From positions 1 through 11,233 of the forward strand of contig CATZVV010000036.1 of NCBI GenBank assembly GCA_958425285.1: a stretch of DNA of 11,233 nucleotides, read 5' to 3'. Shown here in pieces: positions 1-7,155 of this stretch. The notes below the pieces were generated by a model that worked only from the letters and a program-made list of their open reading frames with translations, did not search any database and was not told the origin of the DNA. Numbering within the stretch: position 1 is the first letter of the stretch; every line of letters starts with the position of its first letter. Source of the DNA: an uncultured Lachnoclostridium sp. (GTDB taxonomy: Bacteria > Bacillota > Clostridia > Lachnospirales > Lachnospiraceae). Made by a program: the position numbers and the translations under genes.

Positions 1-327
1 CATCCGACATTTCAAATAGATGGGAATTTTGGTGCTGTATCTGCCATTGGTGAGATGCTGCTTCAATCGGTAGAGAATGAAGTTATCCTATTGCCGGCAT
101 TGCCGAAGCAATGGAAAGAGGGAGCTATCGAGGGTATTCGGGCAAGAGGCAGAGCTAGATATAATATTTATTGGAAAAATGGAAAACTCGTGGAGTTCGC
201 TGTGGTAGCAGAGGAAGGATATCATGCATTGGTTCGGTATAAAGAAAAGTGCTGGCATATTGATTGCAAATCTGGTACGTTATTAAATGTGAGGAATGAC
301 ATCAATGAATTTTGGAATAAAAGATAA
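1..327 (+). CDS. GH95 family glycoside hydrolase (alpha-L-fucosidase-like), C-terminal part only
   Basis: The reading frame is already open at base 1, so the gene starts upstream and only its last 108 residues are seen; the truncation is due to the window edge. The visible part starts with HPTFQIDGNFG, followed by a helix ending in EMLLQS, then ILLPALPKQW and GIRARG. This order is the hallmark of the C-terminal end of GH95 enzymes, where the (alpha/alpha)6 barrel closes and a small beta domain follows. The FQIDGNFG motif lies in the active-site region of the family. GH95 members remove alpha-1,2-linked L-fucose (some alpha-L-galactose) by an inverting mechanism, typically from mucin or milk glycans or from plant xyloglucan. 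The substrate cannot be decided from this fragment, and no signal peptide can be assessed. The end overlaps the next gene by about 23 bases, suggesting co-transcription. Confidence 0.85.
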   Translation, partial: HPTFQIDGNFGAVSAIGEMLLQSVENEVILLPALPKQWKEGAIEGIRARGRARYNIYWKNGKLVEFAVVAEEGYHALVRYKEKCWHIDCKSGTLLNVRNDINEFWNKR

Positions 328-925
328 AAAACGGATTTTAATTGCATTTTTTGCAGTTATTGGTATGGGGATTTCTGTTTCTTTTTTACTTCGTGTAAAT
401 ATGGGTACAGATCCCTATACTTGTATGAATACAGGGGCTGCTGCAAAGCTTGGATTGACATTTGGCAGCTGGCAGGCACTTTTGAATTTTTTCTTACTTG
501 GAATTGTGTTTGTATGTGACAGAAAGCAGATTGGATGGGGGACGATATTTAATATGCTTTTGGTTGGTTATATGGCAGATTTTTTTACCTGGTTATCTGA
601 TTTAGTTCTGACAGAGAATCTGTTTTATCATGTATCGGTTCGCTGGTTTGTTATGATACCTGCGCTCGTTTTGTTTGTGCTTGCGGCATCGCTTTATATG
701 TCTGCTGGTTTGGGAGCAGCACCCTATGATGCGCTTATATTTATTGTGGCAGATCACATCCCGGGAGTACCATTACGTATTGTACGGATTTTTCTGGACG
801 GTATAGGATGTGTAATCGGGTATTTGCTTGGAAGTACCGTTGGAGTGGTAACAATTTTAATTGCACTGGCATTGGGGCCGGTTGTACAGTGGATGAAGGA
901 AAAAATGGATTGTCTTCTGATATAG
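305..925 (+). CDS. YczE/YyaS/YitT-like integral membrane protein
   Basis: A hydrophobic protein of 206 residues with about five membrane segments. The N-terminal part has a short basic stretch (KDKKR), a first segment, then the motif NMGTDPYTCMN. Around the middle lies a matching SAGLGAAPYDA motif. Paired Gly-x-x-Pro-Tyr motifs of this type are typical of the YczE-like (DUF6198) family of Firmicutes, whose transport or regulatory role is not established. I prefer the start at 305 over the upstream in-frame ATG at 296, because GAGGA at 291-295 sits 9 bases before 305 but directly against 296. The gene overlaps the end of the fucosidase gene by 23 bases and is followed 27 bases later by mgsA. 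Any link to sugar uptake is inference from position only. Confidence 0.75.
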   Translation: MNFGIKDKKRILIAFFAVIGMGISVSFLLRVNMGTDPYTCMNTGAAAKLGLTFGSWQALLNFFLLGIVFVCDRKQIGWGTIFNMLLVGYMADFFTWLSDLVLTENLFYHVSVRWFVMIPALVLFVLAASLYMSAGLGAAPYDALIFIVADHIPGVPLRIVRIFLDGIGCVIGYLLGSTVGVVTILIALALGPVVQWMKEKMDCLLI

Positions 926-952
926 AAGGGGACAGAGAGGAGAAAGTAAGCC

Positions 953-1423
953 ATGAATGAGGATTATATAACTTTTACAATTGGAAAGAAGAAGAGAATT
1001 GCGTTAATTGCACATGATAGTAAAAAGCGAGAACTGATTGCCTGGTGTGATAAAAATAAAGAAACTTTGAAGAAGCATTTTCTGTGTGGTACCGGCACAA
1101 CGGCAAGAATGATTTCGGATGCGACAGAACTTCCGGTAAAGGGATATAATAGTGGTCCGCTCGGGGGAGATCAACAAATTGGAGCTAAAATTGTAGAGGG
1201 AAATGTGGACTTTGTGGTATTTTTCTCAGATCCTTTGGCAGCACAGCCACACGATCCGGATGTAAAGGCCTTACTTCGTATTGCCCAAGTATATGATATT
1301 CCAATTGCCAATAACAAAGCAACAGCAGATTTTATGATTACTTCCTGTTATATGGAGGAAGAGTATGAGCATAAAGTAATGAATTTTAAGAAAAACGTAA
1401 CGGATCGGGCAAAGACGCTTTAG
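953..1423 (+). CDS. mgsA: Methylglyoxal synthase
   Basis: A cytosolic enzyme of 156 residues, close to the E. coli enzyme (152), that converts dihydroxyacetone phosphate to methylglyoxal and inorganic phosphate. This bypasses lower glycolysis and frees phosphate when sugar phosphates build up. The full active-site set is visible: IALIAHD with His21, the phosphate-binding GTGTT at 46-50, GPLGGDQQIG with the catalytic Asp73, and DPLAAQPHDPDVKALLR with His100 and Asp103. These correspond to E. coli His19, Asp71, His98 and Asp101. A good AGGAG at 938-942 lies 10 bases before the ATG. The C-terminal extension after residue 135 is charged (EEEYEHKV...KKN) and looks unremarkable. Neighbours on both sides are on the same strand with short gaps. 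Phosphate normally inhibits this enzyme allosterically; nothing in the DNA shows further control. Confidence 0.96.
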   Translation: MNEDYITFTIGKKKRIALIAHDSKKRELIAWCDKNKETLKKHFLCGTGTTARMISDATELPVKGYNSGPLGGDQQIGAKIVEGNVDFVVFFSDPLAAQPHDPDVKALLRIAQVYDIPIANNKATADFMITSCYMEEEYEHKVMNFKKNVTDRAKTL

Positions 1424-1454
1424 AAAGCTTACGTATGAATGGAGCACGGAAGAA

Positions 1455-2150
1455 ATGGAAAATGGAAAATATAAATATGAAACGCATCTTCATACAAGAG
1501 AAGGAAGTGCATGTTCCAGTGCTTCGGCAGCGGAAATGGCATTGGCTCACAAGCAGATGGGCTATGATGGTATTTTTATTACAAATCACTTTTTTAATGG
1601 AAATACTTCTGTGCCGAAAAATTTGCCATGGTGTAAACGGGTTGAGCAGTTTTGCTCTGGTTTTGAGGAGGCAAAAAGGATAGAGAAGAAAGTTGGAATT
1701 CAAGTCTTTTTTGGCTTTGAATATGGTGTGAATGGAGCAGATTTCCTTATCTATAATCTTGATAAAGAATGGCTGAAGGAGCATGAGGATATTGATTGCG
1801 TAAAGCCAAGAGAGGCATTCTCTTTGTTCCATAAGGATGGTGGATTTATTGTACATGCGCATCCATTCAGGGAAAGAGACTATATTGACCATATTCAGCT
1901 ATATCCCCGGGATGTGGATGCGGTTGAAGTAATCAATGGGAGTCACCCGTCGGGTTCAAAGTTTGATGAGAGGGCAAAGAAATATGCTAAAATGTATGGA
2001 TTGTGTGAGACCGCAGGATCGGATACACATCATACAGATTGCTTGTATGGAAGTTATATACTGACACCACAGCCAATTCGGAAGGTTTCGGATTATCTTC
2101 ATTTTATGAAGTTAGGTGTACTTACATTATGTAATACAAAAATTGTGTAA
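1455..2150 (+). CDS. PHP-domain metal-dependent phosphoesterase
   Basis: A protein of 231 residues, nearly all of it one PHP domain. Metal-binding motifs appear in order: HLH at 11-13 near the N-terminus, TNH with His45, FGFEYG with Glu89, VHAHPF with His134 and His136, EVINGSHP around 160-167, and GSDTHHT with Asp190 and His192. In this family such residues hold a two- or three-metal centre that hydrolyses phosphate esters; members include histidinol phosphatase HisK, nucleoside 3',5'-bisphosphate phosphatases and polymerase proofreading domains. The substrate cannot be told from sequence. It is shorter than typical HisK (about 270 residues) and no his genes are nearby, so I do not call it histidinol phosphatase. 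One departure is Asn44, where most members have Asp (TDH). GGAG at 1441-1444 lies 10 bases before the chosen ATG, and mgsA ends 31 bases upstream. Confidence 0.85.
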   Translation: MENGKYKYETHLHTREGSACSSASAAEMALAHKQMGYDGIFITNHFFNGNTSVPKNLPWCKRVEQFCSGFEEAKRIEKKVGIQVFFGFEYGVNGADFLIYNLDKEWLKEHEDIDCVKPREAFSLFHKDGGFIVHAHPFRERDYIDHIQLYPRDVDAVEVINGSHPSGSKFDERAKKYAKMYGLCETAGSDTHHTDCLYGSYILTPQPIRKVSDYLHFMKLGVLTLCNTKIV

Positions 2151-2160
2151 TGTTATTGTA

Positions 2161-2188
2161 TTGGAAAAGAGATTTAGCCGAATAATAT
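2161..2188 (+). promoter_or_regulatory. Candidate sigma-A-type promoter for the zinc peptidase gene
   Basis: TTGGAA at 2161-2166 (4 of 6 matches to TTGACA) is followed after 16 bases by TAATAT at 2183-2188 (4 of 6 matches to TATAAT). An overlapping TATAAA at 2186-2191 is a better box but at 19-base spacing. It lies in the 89-base gap before the peptidase start, in very AT-rich DNA where such matches arise easily. Weakly supported. Confidence 0.3.
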
Positions 2189-2239
2189 AAAATTATAAAC
2201 AAAGGAGAGTCAGTGTGACACTTCGGAATGGAGGATACA

Positions 2240-2932
2240 ATGCCTTTTTATTTTTTTTATGATCCAACGTATATTCTTGTTCTAATCGGAGTTGTAATTA
2301 GTGTTATTGCGTCTGCCAATGTAAATGGAAGCTTTCGAAAGTATAGTCAGATACTTTGTCGTGGTGGCTATACTGCAGAACAGGCAGCCGAAAATATTTT
2401 AAGGAATGCAGGGATTTATGATGTGACGATTCAGAAAGTCAGAGGCAGCCTGACGGACCATTATGATCCACGTTCAAAAACGCTGCGATTGTCTGAAACG
2501 GTTTTTGGCTCTCGGTCGGTAGCAGCAATCGGGGTAGCAGCACATGAATGCGGGCACGCTATTCAGGATGCAAAAGGATATATTCCATTAAAGCTAAGAG
2601 GCGCACTAGTACCAGTTGTCAATTTTGGCTCAGCAATATCTATGCCGCTTATTTTAGCCGGTTTGTTTTTGGGGTATGCAGGGTTGGTTGATTTAGGGAT
2701 TATTCTTTTTGGGAGCGTGATGATTTTTCAGCTGGTTACATTACCGGTTGAGTTTAATGCGTCGAGGAGAGCTGTGGCAGTGCTTGGTAATGTCGGAATG
2801 TTATATGAAGATGAGTTGAAATGTGCAAGAAGAGTACTTCGTGCAGCAGCTCTTACGTATGTTGCTTCTGCGCTGGCAACTGCTCTGCAGTTGTTTCGTC
2901 TTATTCTGCTTGCAAATCGAAGAAGAGAATAG
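2240..2932 (+). CDS. Membrane-bound neutral zinc metallopeptidase (YugP / Zn_peptidase_2 family)
   Basis: A membrane protein of 230 residues. It opens with PFYFFYDPTY and a first membrane segment at about 11-28. The zinc-binding helix is AAHECGHAIQ, with His102, Glu103 and His106 of the HExxH motif. Two more hydrophobic segments follow at about 120-165, then PVEFNASRRA with Glu171 as the likely third zinc ligand, and a C-terminal hydrophobic helix ending in Arg-rich residues. This order matches Bacillus subtilis YugP and its relatives (PF04298), putative membrane proteases without a well-defined substrate. I prefer the start at 2240 because GGAGG at 2230-2234 is spaced 5 bases from it and family members begin with a similar MPFYxxxDPTY sequence. 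The upstream in-frame ATG at 2228 has an AAAGGAG at 2201-2207, about 20 bases away, which is too far. Confidence 0.88.
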   Translation: MPFYFFYDPTYILVLIGVVISVIASANVNGSFRKYSQILCRGGYTAEQAAENILRNAGIYDVTIQKVRGSLTDHYDPRSKTLRLSETVFGSRSVAAIGVAAHECGHAIQDAKGYIPLKLRGALVPVVNFGSAISMPLILAGLFLGYAGLVDLGIILFGSVMIFQLVTLPVEFNASRRAVAVLGNVGMLYEDELKCARRVLRAAALTYVASALATALQLFRLILLANRRRE

Positions 2933-2941
2933 TAATATATA

Positions 2942-2970
2942 TTGCTTATTCTAAAAAAATAAAGTATAAT
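2942..2970 (+). promoter_or_regulatory. Promoter for the trkH-trkA gene group
   Basis: A perfect TATAAT box at 2965-2970 is preceded, at the ideal 17-base spacing, by TTGCTT at 2942-2947 (TTG conserved, 3 of 6 matches to TTGACA). An A-tract lies in the spacer. Transcription would begin near 2977, giving a leader of about 93 bases before the trkH ATG. It stands just after the end of the peptidase gene, where a new transcription unit is expected. The weak -35 box suggests either modest strength or help from an activator. Confidence 0.55.
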
Positions 2971-2983
2971 GACAAAGATAAAT

Positions 2984-3023
2984 TGGAAGATTTTTCTGGC
3001 ACATAAAGTTTGTGGAAGATTTT
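2984..3023 (+). repeat. 11-base direct repeat in the trkH leader
   Basis: The sequence TGGAAGATTTT occurs exactly twice, at 2984-2994 and 3013-3023, 29 bases apart (start to start) and just downstream of the predicted transcription start. The spacing is close to three helical turns, so both copies would face the same side of the DNA. It could be an operator or a chance match in AT-rich sequence; no protein is known to me that binds it. Confidence 0.45.
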
Positions 3024-3069
3024 GTTTGATATTAGGTATGCAGGCTGTGTGCAGGATGGAGAGCATTTT

Positions 3070-4440
3070 ATGTTTATAAATAGAAAACGTGGTTTGACCA
3101 CAACACAGATTATTGCATTCGGTTTTCTTGGGACAATTATTGTTGGGGCTTTACTGTTAATGCTTCCTGTTTCGTCAGCAGAGGGAATGGTGACACAGTG
3201 GGAGGATGCATTGTTTACAGCAACAACTTCCGTATGTGTTACCGGCCTTGTAACGGTATCAACCTGGTCCCACTGGAGTGTTTTTGGGCAGACGGTAATC
3301 ACGCTTCTGATACAGGTAGGCGGGCTTGGCATTATTACGTTTACTACAATTGTACTTTTTATTATGGGAAAACGTATTAGTTTAAAAGAACGTCTCCTCA
3401 TTCAGGATGCTTATAACCTGGATACGCTCCGGGGGCTTGTCCGTCTGACACTTCGAATTGTTAAGGGTACTTTTTTTATCGAAGGAATCGGAGCACTTTT
3501 GTATGCAAGCGTATTTATTCCACATTTTGGTTTGGTTGAGGGAATTGGTGTTAGTGTATTTAATTCTGTGTCAGCTTTTTGCAATGCCGGAATGGATGTT
3601 ATTGGTGATAACAGTCTTGCTGGCTACTCCGGGAATTTGATTGTTAATTTTACAACAATAGGGCTGATTGTATTAGGAGGAATTGGTTTTCCTGTCTGGT
3701 GGAATGTTATTGATGTAATGCGAAAGCATCGTTCGCAATATAATGGTTGGAGAGATGCTGCACATCACTTAACGCTGCACACAAAAGTCGTTTTGACAGT
3801 TACTGCAATTTTAATTTTTGCAGGCATGCTGGTTATTCTTCTTTTGGAATACGGCAACCCTGAAACTCTTGGAAATATGAAATTTGGGAATAAGGTTATG
3901 GCTTCCCTTTTTCAGTCTGTTACAACAAGAACAGCAGGATTTTTTACTATTCCACAGGATGGTTTGAGGAATGCAACTGCTTTATTCTGTGTTATTCTTA
4001 TGTTTATTGGTGGTTCGCCGTCTGGTACAGCAGGAGGTATCAAGACGACAACGCTTGGTATCATATTATTGGCAGTTTATTCTGCTGTAAAGGGAAGAAA
4101 TGAAACAGAAGCATATGGTCGTAGAGTTTCTGCAACCCTTGTAAAAAAAGCAATGGCGGTTCTTGTACTTAGTTTTTCTGTTATGATATTATCCGTTATG
4201 GCATTATCAATGGTTCAGAGTGGTGATTTTATTGATATTTTATATGAAAGTACATCTGCCATTGCAACAGTTGGATTATCTCGTGGCTTAACAATGGATT
4301 TGACAGTATGGGGAAAACTGATTATTATTATAACTATGTATATTGGACGTATTGGTCCGATTTCACTGGCGCTGTTCTTTAACTCTAAAAAATACGTGAA
4401 TGTAAAGAGTTATCCAACTGAAAATATTGGAGTAGGATGA
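3070..4440 (+). CDS. trkH: TrkH/KtrB-type potassium uptake transporter subunit
   Basis: The membrane pore subunit of a K+ uptake system, 456 residues with the fourfold M1-P-M2 plan of the superfamily. The four pore loops, each with the filter glycine, are visible: TSVCVTGL (Gly59), SAFCNAGMD (Gly174), TTRTAGFF (Gly290) and AIATVGLS (Gly402). The motif GGSPSGTAGGIKTTT, near residues 315-330, matches the flexible intramembrane loop that gates the pore in KtrB and TrkH. The size and compact N-terminus fit the Firmicutes KtrB-like type better than the longer E. coli TrkH (483 residues). GGAG at 3058-3061, 8 bases upstream, supports the ATG at 3070. A TTG-started extension from 3010 is possible but has no ribosome site and adds a non-membrane stretch. 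Its cytosolic regulator TrkA is encoded one gene downstream. Coupling ion (Na+ or H+) cannot be read from sequence. Confidence 0.95.
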   Translation: MFINRKRGLTTTQIIAFGFLGTIIVGALLLMLPVSSAEGMVTQWEDALFTATTSVCVTGLVTVSTWSHWSVFGQTVITLLIQVGGLGIITFTTIVLFIMGKRISLKERLLIQDAYNLDTLRGLVRLTLRIVKGTFFIEGIGALLYASVFIPHFGLVEGIGVSVFNSVSAFCNAGMDVIGDNSLAGYSGNLIVNFTTIGLIVLGGIGFPVWWNVIDVMRKHRSQYNGWRDAAHHLTLHTKVVLTVTAILIFAGMLVILLLEYGNPETLGNMKFGNKVMASLFQSVTTRTAGFFTIPQDGLRNATALFCVILMFIGGSPSGTAGGIKTTTLGIILLAVYSAVKGRNETEAYGRRVSATLVKKAMAVLVLSFSVMILSVMALSMVQSGDFIDILYESTSAIATVGLSRGLTMDLTVWGKLIIIITMYIGRIGPISLALFFNSKKYVNVKSYPTENIGVG

Positions 4441-4449
4441 GAAAAGGGT

Positions 4450-5622
4450 ATGGTAATTCAGATGAAAAAAGTAGAACAGTATGTACAGGGGTTGCCGTCA
4501 GAAAGTCAGGTAAGAAAGGCTTTTGAGACAGCATTATTGAATTCAGAAGGAGAAATCATAACGGCAGATGTTTTTGAAATGCAGGGGATGATGCTTTGTT
4601 TTGAAGAAAAAAAGAGTTGTACTGTATATTTAAGCGCAAAGCGGACAAAAGCTCTTTGGGAATTACTATATCAGCTGCCAGACTATAAGGAAATTTTGCT
4701 ATATTATGAAGAAGCTGAGTGGCAGTCTGACCTTTCGCTTTTTTTAGAAGGAAACGCAGGGGCAGAAGGGCAATATTTCTTTGGAAAAAAGCGTTATAAA
4801 GGAGTTAGGCGAGAAAATGGAACAGGGAAAATTCCTATCACATCTAAAAAGGATTTTGTGTATAAGGAATTAAAAGAAATAAAAAATCTTTCCGGACGAA
4901 TTAGAAGTTCAGGTTTTCTTCTGGAAGGAGATTTGCTTGTGCGGAGAGCTCTTTTGTCTCATTTGACAGTTCATGGTATTTATATAACAGAAGAAAAGGA
5001 TGATCAAAAAGAAATTTTGTCTATCGCAGAAGAAAAAGAAATTCCTGTGTATATAATTAGCAAAGGATTATTTGCCGGATTGACAGAGTCTTATCCGGTT
5101 CCCTCAATTGCAGCATATACAGCATCTTTTGAAAAGCCAGTTCACTCATTTGCTTATGAGAGGGATAAAAATCTTCTCATTGTAGATTGTATCAGCAATC
5201 CGGATAATTTGGGAATGATTCTTCGAACAGCAGATGCAAGTGGTGTTGACGGTGTGGTATTACTTGGTGGAGGTATTCATTATTTGAACCGGAATGTAAT
5301 TCGCGGTGCACGTGGTGCAGTTGGTAAACTCCCCATTTATTATGTGCCGGAAGATGAGGAAAAAGCCTTTTTGGGTAAGCTGCAAAAGCAAGGTTTTCAA
5401 ATGATAGGAATGAGTGCACGAGTGCAAAATGAAGATTTTTTTGAGTTATCGTATAAAGATAAAGTGGCATTTATCGTAGGAAATGAAAGTCATGGAGTCC
5501 GGAAAGAAATCTTAGAAGAATGCAACGAACTGGTAAGAATTCCAATGGCATGCGGTCAGTCATCGTTGAATATTGCGATATCGGCAGCGTTGGTTATGTA
5601 TGAATTTGTGAGAAAGCGGTAA
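4450..5622 (+). CDS. SpoU/TrmH-family RNA 2'-O-methyltransferase with an unrecognised N-terminal extension
   Basis: 390 residues, against roughly 250-270 for the usual TrmH/RlmB relatives. The C-terminal part (about 240-390) is a full SpoU SAM-binding knot domain: motif 1 SNPDNLGMILRTA (Asn250, Arg259), motif 2 FIVGNESHG (Glu346) and motif 3 IPMACGQSSLNIAIS (Asn374). These residues carry out 2'-O-methylation of ribose in rRNA or tRNA. Residues about 135-230 resemble the L30e-like RNA-binding domain that precedes the knot domain. The first 130 or so residues match nothing I recognise; they are mildly acidic and soluble-looking, without signal or membrane segment. The target nucleotide is unknown. 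The gene begins 9 bases after trkH and ends 71 bases before trkA, with no clear promoter in that gap. The start is uncertain: 4450 (AGGA at 4434-4437) or the next in-frame ATG at 4462. Confidence 0.85.
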   Translation: MVIQMKKVEQYVQGLPSESQVRKAFETALLNSEGEIITADVFEMQGMMLCFEEKKSCTVYLSAKRTKALWELLYQLPDYKEILLYYEEAEWQSDLSLFLEGNAGAEGQYFFGKKRYKGVRRENGTGKIPITSKKDFVYKELKEIKNLSGRIRSSGFLLEGDLLVRRALLSHLTVHGIYITEEKDDQKEILSIAEEKEIPVYIISKGLFAGLTESYPVPSIAAYTASFEKPVHSFAYERDKNLLIVDCISNPDNLGMILRTADASGVDGVVLLGGGIHYLNRNVIRGARGAVGKLPIYYVPEDEEKAFLGKLQKQGFQMIGMSARVQNEDFFELSYKDKVAFIVGNESHGVRKEILEECNELVRIPMACGQSSLNIAISAALVMYEFVRKR

Positions 5623-5693
5623 AAGATAGGCGTATATGTGAAAAATGGATTATTATGTGAATTGATTTTAACTGAAAGGAAATTTGATAAATC

Positions 5694-6353
5694 ATGAAGA
5701 AAAAAGAATTTGCGGTCATTGGACTTGGAAGGTTTGGAAAAAGTGTTGCAACTTCACTTGCCAGTTCTGGAGCGCAGGTAATGGTAGTAGATCAAAATGA
5801 AGAAAAGTTGCAGGAAATTTCAGATTTAGTTACTCATACAATACTTGGAGATGCAACAAATGCAGCCGTAATTGAGCAGCTTGGTCTGGGAAATTATGAT
5901 GGTGTTGTCATTGCAATGAGCAGTAATCTGGAATCAAATGTAATGGCAACGATACTTGTGAAGGAAACAGGGGTGCCATTTGTTATTGCAAAAGCCAAGA
6001 CAGAATTGGAAGGGCGTGTCCTAAAGAAAATTGGGGCAGATAAGATTATTTATCCGGAGAAGGAAACGGGTATGCGTCTGGCAAGCCATTTAATGCACGA
6101 TAATTATTTTGAAGCGGTAGAACTTTCTGAGGAGTATAGCATTATGGATATTGACATTCCCAGAAACTGGATTGGAAAGACATTAAAAAATCTCGATATA
6201 CGTGCGAATTATGGGGTTAATGTTATTGGTATCAGAGGGATGGATGGATTAAATATTAATCCGTCGCCAGATTATATTCTTCAGGAAGACGATGTTTTAA
6301 TTATGCTGGGAAGGAATAACCATCTGAACCAGTTAGCACAGGAAAGCTTATAA
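5694..6353 (+). CDS. trkA: TrkA/KtrA-type potassium uptake regulatory protein (RCK domains)
   Basis: A cytosolic gating subunit of 219 residues for the TrkH pore. The N-terminal RCK domain (about 5-125) shows the Rossmann nucleotide-binding loop GLGRFG at 10-15, the acidic residue Asp33 at the end of strand 2 that binds the ribose, and GDAT at 52-55. The C-terminal RCK domain (about 135-219) contains IDIPRNWIGKTL and ends with DDVLIMLGRNNHL. Family members form an octameric ring under the pore and switch it with ATP/ADP or NAD(H); in Firmicutes the C-terminal domain can also bind cyclic di-AMP. That is family knowledge and not visible here. One N+C unit, unlike the duplicated E. coli TrkA (458 residues), makes it KtrA-like. 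AAAGGA at 5675-5680 is 13 bases from the ATG, slightly far. It is separated from trkH by the methyltransferase gene. Confidence 0.94.
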   Translation: MKKKEFAVIGLGRFGKSVATSLASSGAQVMVVDQNEEKLQEISDLVTHTILGDATNAAVIEQLGLGNYDGVVIAMSSNLESNVMATILVKETGVPFVIAKAKTELEGRVLKKIGADKIIYPEKETGMRLASHLMHDNYFEAVELSEEYSIMDIDIPRNWIGKTLKNLDIRANYGVNVIGIRGMDGLNINPSPDYILQEDDVLIMLGRNNHLNQLAQESL

Positions 6354-6369
6354 AAACGGCAGGTGTCTT

Positions 6370-7155
6370 ATGATTGAAAGTAGCAGCAATGTACAGATAA
6401 AGCATATTCAAAAATTAAAGAAAAGTGCCAGATATCGTAAGAAGAATCAGAGCTTTCTTGTTGAAGGATGGAAAATGGTACATGAAGCATTAAAGTGTGG
6501 GCTGGTACAGCAGATTTATTTATCAGCATCGGCAGGAACTACGGAGATGGCAAAGGAAGTTCAGAAACATCAGACAGTGGAATTTGTAAGTGCTAAGTTG
6601 TTTACAGATATTTCTGATACAAAAACACCTCAGGGAATTTTGGCAGTTGTAACGATGCCAGAATATAAAATAGAAGATTATATAGAAAAGTCGGATGTGA
6701 GTTTTTTATGCCTGGAGGCAATTAATGATCCAGGAAATCTTGGTACCATGATACGGACTGCTGAAGGAGCAGGTATGACAGGTGTGATTTTATCAAAGGA
6801 CTCCGTTGACCTGTTTCATCCGAAGGTAGTAAGGGCAACAATGGGATCGATGTTCCGGGTTCCGTTTTTTGTAACAGATGAGTTTGTAGATTTTATGCAT
6901 CTTCTGCAGAAGAAGAAGTTTAAACTTTATGCAGCTCATTTGAATGGAACAAGTTCTTATACAGAGGTTTCATATCAGGGTAAAATTGGTATTCTTATTG
7001 GAAATGAAGCAAATGGTCTGACGGATGAGGTGGCTGAAACAGCAGACTGGAAGGTGAAGATTCCAATGAAAGGTGAATTGGAATCCTTAAATGCGTCAGT
7101 CAGTGCTGCTCTTTTTATGTATGAAATGTTGCGCAGAAAGGAGGAAAGAAAATGA
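6370..7155 (+). CDS. TrmH/SpoU-family 23S rRNA or tRNA 2'-O-methyltransferase
   Basis: 261 residues, the usual length for this family. The N-terminal 30 residues (IKHIQKLKKSARYRKKNQSF) are basic and lead into LVEGWKMVHEAL, the normal start of the substrate-binding domain, which runs to about residue 100. The SpoU knot domain follows: NDPGNLGTMIRTAEGAG (Asn119, Arg129), ILIGNEANGL (Glu213) and IPMKGELESLNAS (Asn241). All catalytic positions are present. Related proteins methylate ribose 2'-OH in 23S rRNA or tRNA; the exact nucleotide cannot be assigned. It starts 16 bases after trkA with a weak GGCAGG at 6358-6363, and its last four bases overlap the start of nfeD (ATGA), so the two are probably translationally coupled. 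It shares family but not detailed sequence with the longer methyltransferase upstream; the two look like distant relatives and not a fresh duplication. Confidence 0.92.
   Translation: MIESSSNVQIKHIQKLKKSARYRKKNQSFLVEGWKMVHEALKCGLVQQIYLSASAGTTEMAKEVQKHQTVEFVSAKLFTDISDTKTPQGILAVVTMPEYKIEDYIEKSDVSFLCLEAINDPGNLGTMIRTAEGAGMTGVILSKDSVDLFHPKVVRATMGSMFRVPFFVTDEFVDFMHLLQKKKFKLYAAHLNGTSSYTEVSYQGKIGILIGNEANGLTDEVAETADWKVKIPMKGELESLNASVSAALFMYEMLRRKEERK

Noticed and set aside
1386..1892. A 168-codon open frame on the - strand under the PHP gene
   Set aside because: Antisense to a protein with complete PHP motifs; its own product shows no recognisable motif.
2131..2162. Inverted repeat AATACAA / TTGTATT after the PHP gene as a terminator
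   Set aside because: The stem is 7 pairs and AT-only apart from one pair, the loop is long and no T-tract follows, so it is unlikely to stop transcription.
2821..3006. A small + strand open frame of 61 codons at the end of the zinc peptidase gene
   Set aside because: It is in another frame of the peptidase coding sequence, has low-complexity Ser/Cys composition, and runs through the trkH promoter.
2971..3069. A cyclic di-AMP (ydaO-type) riboswitch in the trkH leader
   Set aside because: Expected from biology, but the leader lacks the conserved GC-rich blocks of that riboswitch and is too short for its fold. No terminator hairpin is visible either.
5635..5661. Direct repeat TATGTGAA (two copies, 19 bases apart) before trkA
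   Set aside because: Only 8 bases in AT-rich DNA; expected by chance and not placed near a good promoter.
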